Below, in pieces: positions 16,356 through 24,379 of a DNA stretch of 59,086 nucleotides; the first letter of the stretch is position 1, and each line of letters opens with the position of its first letter. Origin of the DNA: Desulfovibrionaceae bacterium (GTDB lineage: Bacteria; Desulfobacterota; Desulfovibrionia; Desulfovibrionales; Desulfovibrionaceae); assembly GCA_015709205.1 (NCBI GenBank), contig JACCQO010000021.1:1-59086 (forward strand), given 5' to 3'. Both the position numbers and the translations under genes were made by a program. A model generated the notes under the pieces. It made no database searches. It was not told the origin of the DNA and saw only the letters and a program-made list of their open reading frames with translations.

Positions 16356-16763
16356 ATGAAATTCGACACCAAGCTGGCGGTCGTGGTCCGCGAGGACCTG
16401 CCCACGTGGCAAAAGCTGAACGTCACGGCCTTTACGGTCAGCGGCATCGCGGGAACGCAGGACGTGCTCGGCGAGCCCTATGTGGACGGCTCGGGCGTGG
16501 TCTCGCTGCCCATGGTCCGCCAGCCGATCCTGATCTTCGCCGCGGACCGCGAGCGGCTGCGCGCCATCCACGCGGCCGTGCGGCAGAGCGACATCCGCTT
16601 CACCGTGTACACCGAGGAACTCTTCGCCACCGGGCACGACGCGGCCAACCGCGCGGCCGTGCGCGCCGTGGCCAGCGACGGCCTGGACATCGTGGGCCTG
16701 GGCCTCTACGGCCGCAAAAAGCCCATGGACAAGGTGCTCAAGGGCGTGCCCCTGCACCGCTAG
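16356..16763 (+). CDS. DUF2000 family protein
   Basis: A 135-residue soluble protein matching my recollection of DUF2000: it opens KLAVVVREDLPTWQKLNVTAF, has a central PILIFAAD strand and ends GLYGRKKPMDKVLKGVPLH. The family has no established activity; I recall a peptidyl-tRNA-hydrolase-2-like fold but cannot verify it. The start has an AGGGAGAAGG site. Position directly behind a MarR-GNAT gene suggests one operon under that regulator. Confidence 0.8.
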   Translation: MKFDTKLAVVVREDLPTWQKLNVTAFTVSGIAGTQDVLGEPYVDGSGVVSLPMVRQPILIFAADRERLRAIHAAVRQSDIRFTVYTEELFATGHDAANRAAVRAVASDGLDIVGLGLYGRKKPMDKVLKGVPLHR

Positions 16764-16786
16764 ACGGAGGCTGGCCCGGCCGGGAC

Positions 16787-17041
16787 TCAGCCGCGCCCGG
16801 CCCGGCGGCGGCGCAGGGCGCGCCACAGCCCCAGCAGGCTGATGCAGGCCCAGAACCCCTCGATGAGCGCGGCCGCGAGGTTGAAATCGTGGGCCAGGGA
16901 AAAGAGGATGGCCGCCGCGCCCAGGAAGTTGGCCACGGAATAGCCCGGCGAACGGCTGTCCACGCGCTCGGTCTGCAACAGCAGGTACGCGCCGAGGATC
17001 GTCAGCGACCCGGCCACGCCCACCACGTCAGCAATCCACAT
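16787..17041 (-). CDS. CBU_0592-like small membrane protein
   Basis: An 84-residue protein with three hydrophobic segments (about 3-22, 34-52 and 54-74) and an Arg-rich C-terminus. The pattern ADVVGVAGSLTILGAYLLLQTERVDSR resembles the small CBU_0592 family of unknown function. Its ATG lies inside the 3' end of the ada-like gene (14-base overlap), so it is translationally coupled and the last gene of the eamA-ada operon. A role alongside the transporter is only a guess. Confidence 0.75.
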   Translation of the reverse strand: MWIADVVGVAGSLTILGAYLLLQTERVDSRSPGYSVANFLGAAAILFSLAHDFNLAAALIEGFWACISLLGLWRALRRRRAGRG

Positions 17042-18107
17042 CCTCGCCCTCCCGTTCGAGCAGCTTGCGCTTGCGTTCCTCGCCCCAGCGGTAGCCGCCC
17101 AGGCTCCCGTCGCCGCGCAGCACGCGGTGGCAGGGCACGGCCACGGCCAGCCGGTTGGCCGCGCAGGCCCGGCCCACGGCGCGCGCCGCCCCGGGGCTGC
17201 CGATGCGCGCCGCGATCTGGGCATAGGTCGCGGTCTCGCCCGGAGCGAGCTCGCGCAGCGCGGCCCAGACGCGCTCCTGAAAGGCCGTGCCCTGGATGTC
17301 CAGGGGCAGCTCCGGACCGGGCCCGCAACGGGGCCGCTCGATGCCGGCCACCACGCGCTCCACCAGGGCGGCGAACTCCGCGTCCCCGGCCTCCAGCCGC
17401 GCGCCGGGAAACCGCTCGCGCGCCAGCCGCTCCAGTTCCTCGGGCCCGTCGCCGAGCTCGATGGCGCACACGCCCCGCGCCGACGCCGCCACCAGCACCC
17501 AGCCCAAAAAACAGCGCGCCACCCTGTAGCGGATGGCCAGCCCGGCCGCTCCGGCGCGGTACTCGGTGGGGGCCATGGCCAGCCGCCGCCCCGCGTTCTC
17601 GTAGGCCCGGCTGCTGGAGCCGTAACCCGCCGCGTACACCGCGTCGGTGACCGAATCGCCCTGGTCCAGGCTGGCGCGAAAGCGCCGGGCCTGGTGCGTG
17701 GCGGCATATTGGCGCGGGGTCACGCCCACGATTTCGCGGAACACCCGCTGGAAGTGCCAGGGCGAAAGCCCGGCCTCGGCGGCCAGGGTCGCCAGCGGCG
17801 GCGGCGCGTCCGCCGCCTCGATGGTCCGGCAGGCGCGCACCACGGCCGCAAGGCGCGCATCCGGCGGCCCGTCGCCCTCGGGGCGGCAGCGCCTGCACGG
17901 GCGATAGCCCGCGGCCAGGGCCTCGGCCGGGGTGGCGAAGAACTCCACGTTCTCCGGCCGGGGCCGCCGCGATGGGCACCAGGGGCGGCAGAAGATGCGG
18001 GTGGTGCGTACGCCGTAGACGAACGCGCCGTCCGCATCGCGGTCGCGTTCGATCACGGCGCGCAGCCGTTCCTCGGTGGTGGCGTAGGCATTGCTCTTGC
18101 CGTTCAT
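17028..18107 (-). CDS. ada: Ada-type bifunctional DNA methylphosphotriester/O6-methylguanine methyltransferase and regulator
   Basis: A 359-residue protein with all three Ada parts. The N-terminal zinc domain has Cys40, Cys44, Cys71 and Cys74, the first presumably accepting methyl from phosphotriesters. An AraC-type helix-turn-helix (about 85-185) includes LSPWHFQRVFREIVGVTPRQY. A C-terminal O6-methylguanine methyltransferase domain has acceptor Cys326 in AVPCHRV. It repairs alkylated DNA and, when methylated, activates alkylation-response genes. The ATG overlaps the stop of the upstream transporter gene (ATGA), and the next gene overlaps its 3' end. The coupling to a drug/metabolite exporter is unusual. 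Confidence 0.93.
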   Translation of the reverse strand: MNGKSNAYATTEERLRAVIERDRDADGAFVYGVRTTRIFCRPWCPSRRPRPENVEFFATPAEALAAGYRPCRRCRPEGDGPPDARLAAVVRACRTIEAADAPPPLATLAAEAGLSPWHFQRVFREIVGVTPRQYAATHQARRFRASLDQGDSVTDAVYAAGYGSSSRAYENAGRRLAMAPTEYRAGAAGLAIRYRVARCFLGWVLVAASARGVCAIELGDGPEELERLARERFPGARLEAGDAEFAALVERVVAGIERPRCGPGPELPLDIQGTAFQERVWAALRELAPGETATYAQIAARIGSPGAARAVGRACAANRLAVAVPCHRVLRGDGSLGGYRWGEERKRKLLEREGEDVDC

Positions 18108-19153
18108 GATTCGCGCCTCCCTGCCGCGCTCGCGGCCTTGCGCCGCAGCGCGCCGCCGACCAGGCCGCGCCCCCGGGCCAGCGGACGGCCGTCCACCGCG
18201 GCCAGCCCCAGGCCGAGCAGGGCCAGACCCGCAAGATGCCCGAGTCCGAAGCGCTCGTCGAGGAACAACACGCCCAGGACGTTGGCGCTGACCGGGACCA
18301 GGAAGGTCACCAGGAGCACGTTGGTGGCCCCGGCCGTGGCCAGGATGCGGAAATAGAGGATATAGGCCAGTGCCGTGCAGGCCAGGGCCAGGCCGAGCAC
18401 CGCTCCCCACGTGGCCCAGCCCGGCGCGGGCAGCAGCCAGGGCCGCTCCGCCAGCAGCGCCGCCGGGGCCAGGAGCACGGCCGAGGCCGTGACCTGGCCC
18501 GTGGCCGCCGCGAGCGGGGGCACGCCCAGCGCGGCGAAGCGCCGCCCGAACGCGCCGCCCAGGGCGTAGGACAGGGCCGCGCCGAGCACCGCGCACTGCG
18601 CCGCCAGGACCACACCCCCGCCCTGCACGACTGCCCCGCCCTGCCCGCCGGACGCGCTAGCCAGAGCCCCGGGCCCGATCAGCCAGACCACGCCCGCGAA
18701 CCCCGTGAGCACGCCGAGCGCACGGCCGGGCGTGATGCGCTCGTCACGCGTGGCGCAATGGGCCACGAGCACGGAAAAGAGCGGAGCCGTGGCGTTGAGG
18801 ATGGCGGCCAGGCCGCCGGCGATGTGCGTCTGGCCCCAGACGATGAGGCTGAAGGGCACGGCGTTGTTCAGCGCGCCCATGACGGCGAAGGCCGCCCACA
18901 AGTGCGCCGGGCGGGACGCGCCGGACGAACGCGCCGCCCGCCCCTTGCCCGCCGTGCGCCTTCCGCGCACCGCGACAATGGCGTTGAGCGCCAGCGCGGC
19001 GAGCCCCACGCGCAGCCAGACGATGGTCAGGGGCGGCAGCTCGCGCACGGCCACGCCCACGAAAAAGAACGAGCCGCCCCAGATCGCGGACAACCCGAGG
19101 AGCATGGCCCATTCCAGCGGCCCCATGGCCCTGACGGCGGAATTCGCGTCCAT
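18104..19153 (-). CDS. EamA family (DMT superfamily) transporter
   Basis: An inner-membrane protein of 349 residues made of two EamA repeats, each with about five hydrophobic segments: roughly 15-155 and 185-325. The start MGPLEWAMLLGLSAIWGGSFFF and the VFFLVPVSANVLGVLFLDE-like end are typical of drug/metabolite exporters. The substrate is unknown. Two Ser/Gly/Arg-rich loops (about 63-82 and 165-180) are longer than usual. Start: ATG at 19153, behind AGGAGGG. Its stop overlaps the ada start by four bases, so it heads a three-gene operon. Confidence 0.88.
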   Translation of the reverse strand: MDANSAVRAMGPLEWAMLLGLSAIWGGSFFFVGVAVRELPPLTIVWLRVGLAALALNAIVAVRGRRTAGKGRAARSSGASRPAHLWAAFAVMGALNNAVPFSLIVWGQTHIAGGLAAILNATAPLFSVLVAHCATRDERITPGRALGVLTGFAGVVWLIGPGALASASGGQGGAVVQGGGVVLAAQCAVLGAALSYALGGAFGRRFAALGVPPLAAATGQVTASAVLLAPAALLAERPWLLPAPGWATWGAVLGLALACTALAYILYFRILATAGATNVLLVTFLVPVSANVLGVLFLDERFGLGHLAGLALLGLGLAAVDGRPLARGRGLVGGALRRKAASAAGRRES

Positions 19154-19251
19154 GAACGCCCTCCTGTTTCGAAGGACGTGTAGCCGCAATCCGCACGTGC
19201 GGCACTCCGCATCTTGCGGTGCAATTCGCCGCGCCCGGCTTCGCGCAGGGC

Positions 19252-19674
19252 TCAGTCCGTGAAGCCGCGCTCGCGCAGGGCGTCGGCGTTGACGAACCGG
19301 GCCATGCCGGTCCTCATGCGCCGGAAGCCGAGCCGCTCGTAGAACCCCTCCTTGCCCGGTGCGGCGTAGAGGATCACGTTGCAGTGGCCCACGCGCGCCA
19401 GCAGGGCCTCCACGATGCGCCGCCCCGCCCCGCGCCCCTGGCATTCCGGAAGCACGGCGCAGTCGTAGATCGCGGCCTGGTAGGCTCCGTCGGAAATGGC
19501 CCGGCCGAAGCCCGCCAGCACGTCGCCGTCGTAGACGAACACCGTGGCGTAGCTGGCCTCGAAGGCCGCGCGGTGCACCTCGGGCGCATGATGGGCCATG
19601 CCCACGCGGCGCAGGATCTCCGCCACCCGCGCCCAGTCCACACCCGCGCACTCCGACCGGTACTCCAGTTCCAT
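19252..19674 (-). CDS. GNAT family N-acetyltransferase
   Basis: A single GNAT domain of 140 residues. It has the acetyl-CoA motif ECQGRGAGRRIVEALL (about 75-90) and a C-terminal APGKEGFYERLGFRRM segment. The acceptor is unknown. The ATG at 19674 has a GGGAG site; an in-frame ATG 20 codons upstream gives an Arg-rich extension with no family match. It is on the same strand as the eamA operon, 98 bases upstream. Confidence 0.87.
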   Translation of the reverse strand: MELEYRSECAGVDWARVAEILRRVGMAHHAPEVHRAAFEASYATVFVYDGDVLAGFGRAISDGAYQAAIYDCAVLPECQGRGAGRRIVEALLARVGHCNVILYAAPGKEGFYERLGFRRMRTGMARFVNADALRERGFTD

Positions 19675-19836
19675 GACGTCTCCCTTGCGGCGTCCGCGCC
19701 GCGTTCCGGCATGCATCCGTCGATATCCGCGCACCCGGCGGCGGGGCCTGCGCCCTGCTTTTGACGCCGGGAGACGCGCGGCCTATGCTGCGTGCGACAC
19801 CCGCCCGCACCGGGCACACATCATCCGGAGGAAGGC

Positions 19837-20403
19837 ATGAGCAACCATCCCGTGGCCGCAGGCAAGAGCAGCATCGACCTCATCGACCGCGAGCTGGCCT
19901 TCGCGCACATCGTCTCGGCCGACGCCGCGACCTACCTGGACCTGGCCTGCGGCGCGGGCCGCTACGCCCTGCCCCTGGCCGAGCGCGTCGGGCCCGGCCG
20001 CACGGTCTACGCCCTGGACCTCTGGGCCGAGGGCGTCGCCGCCGTGGAGCGGGAGGCCGCGCGCCTGGGCCTGGCCAACCTCCGCGCCATGCGGGCCGAC
20101 GCCACGCTCCCCCTGCCCCTGGAGGACGGCGCGGTGGACGTCTGCCTGATGGCCACGATCCTGCACGACCTGCCGCCGGAAAAGCGCGCCGGAACCCTGG
20201 CCGAGGTGCGCCGGGTGCTCGCGCCGCGCGGCGCGCTGGTGCTCATCGAGTTCAAGAAGCGCGACGCGGGCCCGGGCCCCCGCAAGGAGCTGCGCGTCAG
20301 CGCGGCCGACGCCCTGGCCCTGCTCGCGCCCCTGGGCTTTGCCGAGGACGTGGCCCTGGACCTGGGCGAATTCACCTATCTCGCGCGCTTTTCCTTGAAA
20401 TAG
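19837..20403 (+). CDS. Class I SAM-dependent methyltransferase
   Basis: A 188-residue methyltransferase of the UbiE/type 11 kind. Motif I is LDLACGAGRYALPLAERV (about 34-51), the acidic end of strand 2 is YALDLW, and motif post-II is MATILHDLPPEK. The substrate is unknown. The start has a CCGGAGG site. The gene is divergent from the GNAT gene at 19252-19674 and convergent with the thiamine-diphosphate enzyme; a long hairpin separates the latter two. Confidence 0.88.
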   Translation: MSNHPVAAGKSSIDLIDRELAFAHIVSADAATYLDLACGAGRYALPLAERVGPGRTVYALDLWAEGVAAVEREAARLGLANLRAMRADATLPLPLEDGAVDVCLMATILHDLPPEKRAGTLAEVRRVLAPRGALVLIEFKKRDAGPGPRKELRVSAADALALLAPLGFAEDVALDLGEFTYLARFSLK

Positions 20404-20425
20404 CAGAAGAAGAGCACGTCCCCGC

Positions 20426-20459
20426 CGCCATCTCCCGGCCCAAGGGCCGGGAGATGGCG
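20426..20459. terminator. Perfect 16-bp stem between convergent genes
   Basis: CGCCATCTCCCGGCCC (20426-20441), an AA loop, and its exact reverse complement (20444-20459). It lies between two convergent stop codons, so a bidirectional terminator is likely although neither side has a real T-tract. Confidence 0.65.
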
Positions 20460-20475
20460 CGCGAACGCCTTCCCC

Positions 20476-22095
20476 TTAGATCACGGCCTCGATGAGCCGC
20501 GGCCCGGAGCCGCGCAGGGCCTCGGCAAAGGCGTCGGCAAAGGCCGGTGCGGTCTCCGCGCGCACGGCCGGAACGCCCATGCCCTCGGCCAGATGCACCC
20601 AATCCAGCGACGGATTGTGCAGGTCCAGCAGGGACAGGGCCAGCTCGCCCTTGGACGCCGCCTGGACCAGGCGCAGCTCCTGGTTGAGCACGGCGTAGGA
20701 GCGGTTGGCGTAGATCACCGTGACCACGGCGAGCTTTTCGCGGGCCTGGGTCCAGAGGGCCTGCAGGGTGTACATGGCGCTGCCGTCGCCCTCCAGGGCG
20801 ACGACCTTGCGGCCCGGCGCGCCGATGGCCGCGCCCGTGCTCAGCGGCAGGATGCCGCCGATGGAGCCGCCCGTGAGCGCCAGGTAGTCGTGGGGGGCCG
20901 CCGTGCCCAGCAGCCCGGCGTGCGGCAGGGTCGAGGTGATGCCCTCGTCGGCCACGATGGCCTCTTCCGGCAGCAGGGCGGCCACCACGCGCATGACGGC
21001 CTCGGCGGTCAGCGGGCCGTTTGCGGACGGTGCAGGCAGCGCGGGCGGATCGAACGGCGCCACAATCCTAGCCACGGCCCCGGGCCCGGCCCCGCTCGCG
21101 GTCGCGCCCACGGCCTCGGCAAGCATGGCCAGCGCCGCGTTGCCGTCCTCGTGCGCATGCGCGAGCGTCAGGATCGCGCAGTCCGGCGGCGTGAGCCAGC
21201 CCTCCTGGTCCGGATAGGCGAAGAAGGAGACCGGCGGCTCGCCGCCCACGAGCAGAAGCCGATCGAACTCGGCCAGCCGTTGCAGCACGGCCTGGCCGCG
21301 GTAGGCCAGCTTTTCCACCACCGGGGCCCCGGCCCCGGCGCGCCGGCGCGGGGTGAAGGTGTCGCAGAACAGCACGGCCCCGGTCTTTGCGGCGATGCGC
21401 CCGGCGGCCTCGAGCCCCGGTCCGTGCAGCGCGGCCCCGCGCAGCAGGATCGCGGTGCGCCCGCCGTCCGCCAGGGCGCGCGCCGCCGCCTCCACGGCCG
21501 CGTCGGAGACCGGGGCCGGGACGCAGGGTTCGAGCCGGGGCGCGGGCCGCTCGGCCGCGAGCCAGGCCGTGTCCGCGGGCAGGATCAGGCTGGCGATGCG
21601 CCCCGGGGCCTCGCACGCGGCGCGCACGGCGCGCGCGGCGTCGGCCGCCACGGTGCGCGGGCTGCGCGGGCGGCGGACCCAGTGGGAGATGGACTCGGCA
21701 AAGCCCGTGACGTTGGAGGTCAACGGCGCGTTGTAACGCTCGTGGTAGGTGGCGTGGTCGCCGATGACGTTGACCACGGGCGACTGCGCCTTGCGGGCGT
21801 TGTGGAGGTTGGCCATGCCGTTGGCGAAGCCCGGGCCGAGGTGCAGCAGGGTACAGGCGGGCTTGCCCGCCATGCGCGCGTAGCCGTCGGCCGCGCCGGT
21901 GACCACGCCCTCGAACAGGCAGAGCACCGGGCGCATGCCCGGGATGCGGTCCAGGGCGCTGACGAAGTGCATTTCCGAGGTGCCGGGATTGGCGAAACAC
22001 ACCTCGATGCCGCTTGCGACCAGGGTGGCCACGAGGGATTCGGCCCCGTTGAACGTTTCGGGAAGCCGTGCGCCGGCTTGGTTTGCGCTGGCCAT
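20476..22095 (-). CDS. Thiamine-diphosphate-dependent enzyme, acetolactate synthase/benzoylformate decarboxylase-like
   Basis: A 539-residue enzyme with the three-domain TPP fold. The pyrimidine-binding domain (about 15-180) has catalytic Glu62 in FEGVVTGAADGYAR, the central domain spans about 200-330, and the TPP domain (about 365-530) has GDGSAMYTLQALW followed by NRSY. It is probably named acetolactate synthase large subunit by automatic pipelines, but there is no small regulatory subunit or ilv gene nearby, so catabolic 2-oxoacid decarboxylase or lyase activity is equally possible. The ATG has an AAGGAG site. It stands alone between convergent and same-strand unrelated genes. Confidence 0.82.
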   Translation of the reverse strand: MASANQAGARLPETFNGAESLVATLVASGIEVCFANPGTSEMHFVSALDRIPGMRPVLCLFEGVVTGAADGYARMAGKPACTLLHLGPGFANGMANLHNARKAQSPVVNVIGDHATYHERYNAPLTSNVTGFAESISHWVRRPRSPRTVAADAARAVRAACEAPGRIASLILPADTAWLAAERPAPRLEPCVPAPVSDAAVEAAARALADGGRTAILLRGAALHGPGLEAAGRIAAKTGAVLFCDTFTPRRRAGAGAPVVEKLAYRGQAVLQRLAEFDRLLLVGGEPPVSFFAYPDQEGWLTPPDCAILTLAHAHEDGNAALAMLAEAVGATASGAGPGAVARIVAPFDPPALPAPSANGPLTAEAVMRVVAALLPEEAIVADEGITSTLPHAGLLGTAAPHDYLALTGGSIGGILPLSTGAAIGAPGRKVVALEGDGSAMYTLQALWTQAREKLAVVTVIYANRSYAVLNQELRLVQAASKGELALSLLDLHNPSLDWVHLAEGMGVPAVRAETAPAFADAFAEALRGSGPRLIEAVI

Positions 22096-22354
22096 TGTCT
22101 GACTCCTTGTTGCAGCGATGAAAAAGGGGGTCCCTGCGAACGCGCCGCGCGCGGTGCGCGGCGAAACGCGGTTTTTCCGGATGATCGGGCGATCGGACGC
22201 CGGGGATGCAGCAGGACCGTTCCGCCATGGACCCGCCTGGGTTGCGGGGCTGCGGAACACTGCGCGGCAAACCGGAAGCCTAGCGAAGCGATCCGGGCGG
22301 GTCAAGCCGGACCGGGCAAAACGGCCCGCCGCATCGACGGCGGCCGCGCCCGGG

Positions 22355-23221
22355 CTAGCCCAGCTCGAAGCTCGTCACGCCGAAAATCCTTTCCAGGCGC
22401 AGGGCCGGGGGCGGCCCGGCGTACATGCGCGCGGTGCCGAAGACCCGGCGCATGCCGTGGGCCCGCGCCAGGGCCATGCCCGGCGCGTTGACCTCGGGCA
22501 CGTCGAGGTACACGGGGCCGCCAGCCGCCCGGGCGCACAGCGCGCGGAACAGCGCGTCCGCCAGGGCCGGATCGTCCGCGAACAGCGGCCCGATCTTGGC
22601 CCCCTCGCGGCACGGGCGGAGCAGCCCCCAGCCCGCCGGCCCGGCCCGGCCGAAGGCCCCCAGGGCCACGGCGCCGTCCATGGTCAGCCAGGCGCGCAGA
22701 AAGGGTTCGCGCGCGGCCGGAAACAACTCCCGCTCGTACGCGGCCAGGGCCGGAAGATCGGCGGCCGCCGGCGGGCGCAGCTTGATCGGACCCGCGGCCG
22801 GGTCCCCGGCGGGCTCCGCCCGGCGCGCCGCGTCGGGCAGCTCGAAGCGCACGTTGCTGTACTGGAACACGAACCCGCTCCGGGCGTAGTTCGCCTGCTG
22901 CTCGAACACGCCGTCCAGGCCCACGACGCGGCCTTGCAGCCGGTCCATGGCCGCGCGCCAGAGCCGCAGGCCGTGGCCCCGGCCGCGCAGCTCCGGCCGC
23001 ACGATGTAGAAGCCGATGAACCCGAACCCGTCCGCGTAGCGCACGGCGGAGATGCACCCCGCGGGCTCGCCGTCCGCCAGGCCCAGCAGGAAGCCGCCCG
23101 GATCCTGCGCGTAAAAGGCGTCCGCGTCGCGCAGCCCCGGGTTCCAGCCCTCGGCGGCCGCCCTGTCCACGGCCCAGTCCACCTCGTCCCGGCGCATGGC
23201 GCGGATGAGCAGTGCGGACAT
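22355..23221 (-). CDS. Two-domain GNAT acetyltransferase
   Basis: A 288-residue protein. The N-terminal GNAT domain (about 3-130) has the acetyl-CoA motif PELRGRGHGLRLWRAAM. A second acetyltransferase-like domain (about 145-285), with PCREGAKIGPLFADDP and the LDVPEVNAPGMALARAHGM stretch, matches the C-terminal domain of YitH/HolE-type acetyltransferases. The acceptor is unknown. The gene lies about 260 bases upstream of the TPP enzyme on the same strand. Confidence 0.88.
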   Translation of the reverse strand: MSALLIRAMRRDEVDWAVDRAAAEGWNPGLRDADAFYAQDPGGFLLGLADGEPAGCISAVRYADGFGFIGFYIVRPELRGRGHGLRLWRAAMDRLQGRVVGLDGVFEQQANYARSGFVFQYSNVRFELPDAARRAEPAGDPAAGPIKLRPPAAADLPALAAYERELFPAAREPFLRAWLTMDGAVALGAFGRAGPAGWGLLRPCREGAKIGPLFADDPALADALFRALCARAAGGPVYLDVPEVNAPGMALARAHGMRRVFGTARMYAGPPPALRLERIFGVTSFELG

Positions 23222-23484
23222 CGCCTACCTCGTCGTTGTGTGTTCGTACCGGCCCCGGGATCCGGCCCGGCATCCCCCGAGGTCCTGCCGACGCCGGACC
23301 CTCGAGATAGGCAATGAATACAGGACCCGGGAGCCTTCCGTCAAAAGCGTTGCTTCCGGCCGGAACGGCGGGTATGCGGGCCTGAAGCGGCTCGCGGCGC
23401 GGTCTTCCTTGCCGCGCCGCGTCTTTTCCCTGCCGCGGCGTGGCCGCCTTGCGGCCCGCGCGGCGCAACCGACACGGAGGCTCC

Positions 23485-23844
23485 ATGCGACCCAGGGAAC
23501 TCGTCGGCAGGTGGGTGGAGGCGTTCAACAACGGCGATGCGGGCGCCCTGGCGGACCTCTACGCAGAAGAGGCCGTCAACCACCAGGTGGCCGAAGCGCC
23601 GGTGCAGGGCCGCCGGGCCATCCGGGAGATGTTCGCCCGGGAGTTCGCCCGGGCCGGGATGACCTGCATCGTGGAGAACCTGTTCGAGGACGGGGAATGG
23701 GCCATCCTGGAATGGCGCGATCCGCTCGGCCTGCGTGGGTGCGGCTTCTTCCGCGTCCAGGACGGCAGGATCGCGTTCCAGCGCGGCTATTGGGACAAAT
23801 TGTCCTTCCTGCGCCAGCACGGGCTGCCCCTGCCCACGGAATAG
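23485..23844 (+). CDS. SnoaL/NTF2-like protein
   Basis: A 119-residue protein of the NTF2-like superfamily. It opens RPRELVGRWVEAFNNGDAGALADLYAEEAVNHQ and ends with the paired strands WAILEWRDPLGLRGCGFFRVQDGRIAFQRGYWDK. Members are small ligand-binding or isomerase-like enzymes; no specific reaction can be assigned. The start follows CACGGAGG. It is convergent with the OsmC gene. Confidence 0.85.
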   Translation: MRPRELVGRWVEAFNNGDAGALADLYAEEAVNHQVAEAPVQGRRAIREMFAREFARAGMTCIVENLFEDGEWAILEWRDPLGLRGCGFFRVQDGRIAFQRGYWDKLSFLRQHGLPLPTE

Positions 23845-23905
23845 CCGCCGTTTCCGCCCGCCGCCGGGCCGGTCCCGACAACTCCCGACTGCGGGGCGTG
23901 GCCTC

Positions 23906-24355
23906 TCAATGCACGACGACCTGGAGCGGGGTGGGCTGCATCGTGTTGGCGCACACCGGGCACAGCCCGACCACGCGGTCCACGAAGGCCTGCCGCTCCT
24001 CCGCGCTCAGCGGCGCATCGAAACGCACGTCCAGGGCGAACCGCGGAAATCCGATCCGGCTCTTTCCTTCCAGGGCCAGCCTGCCGATGCCCAGGGCGCC
24101 GCGCACCCTGACCCGGATATCGGCGATCGGCATCCCCTCGACCTGCGCAACCAGGCGCAAGGCGGAGACCAGACAAGCCCCCAACGAAAAGGCGTACATT
24201 TCCGGCGGATTGGGCGCCGTATCCGTGCCCGCGAGCGACTCCGGCTGGTCGGTATGCAGGATGTGCGTCCTGACCCTGCCTTCGATCCGCTTCCCCTGCC
24301 CCTGCGTTGCAAGCACATCCACCTCGTACTGCGGTCCCGCGTCCGTTGCACACAT
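23906..24355 (-). CDS. OsmC/Ohr family protein
   Basis: A 149-residue OsmC-like protein, a family of thiol peroxidases or their relatives acting on organic hydroperoxides. It shows FSLGACLVSALRLVA with the first conserved Cys and GLCPVCANT with the second Cys pair near the C-terminus, consistent with a redox-active site. I prefer the ATG at 24355, preceded by GTGGAGG at good distance; an ATG seven codons upstream lacks a site. It lies 24 bases after the diguanylate cyclase gene on the same strand. Confidence 0.85.
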   Translation of the reverse strand: MCATDAGPQYEVDVLATQGQGKRIEGRVRTHILHTDQPESLAGTDTAPNPPEMYAFSLGACLVSALRLVAQVEGMPIADIRVRVRGALGIGRLALEGKSRIGFPRFALDVRFDAPLSAEERQAFVDRVVGLCPVCANTMQPTPLQVVVH

Positions 24356-24379
24356 GTGACGCACCTCCACTGGCAAAGG

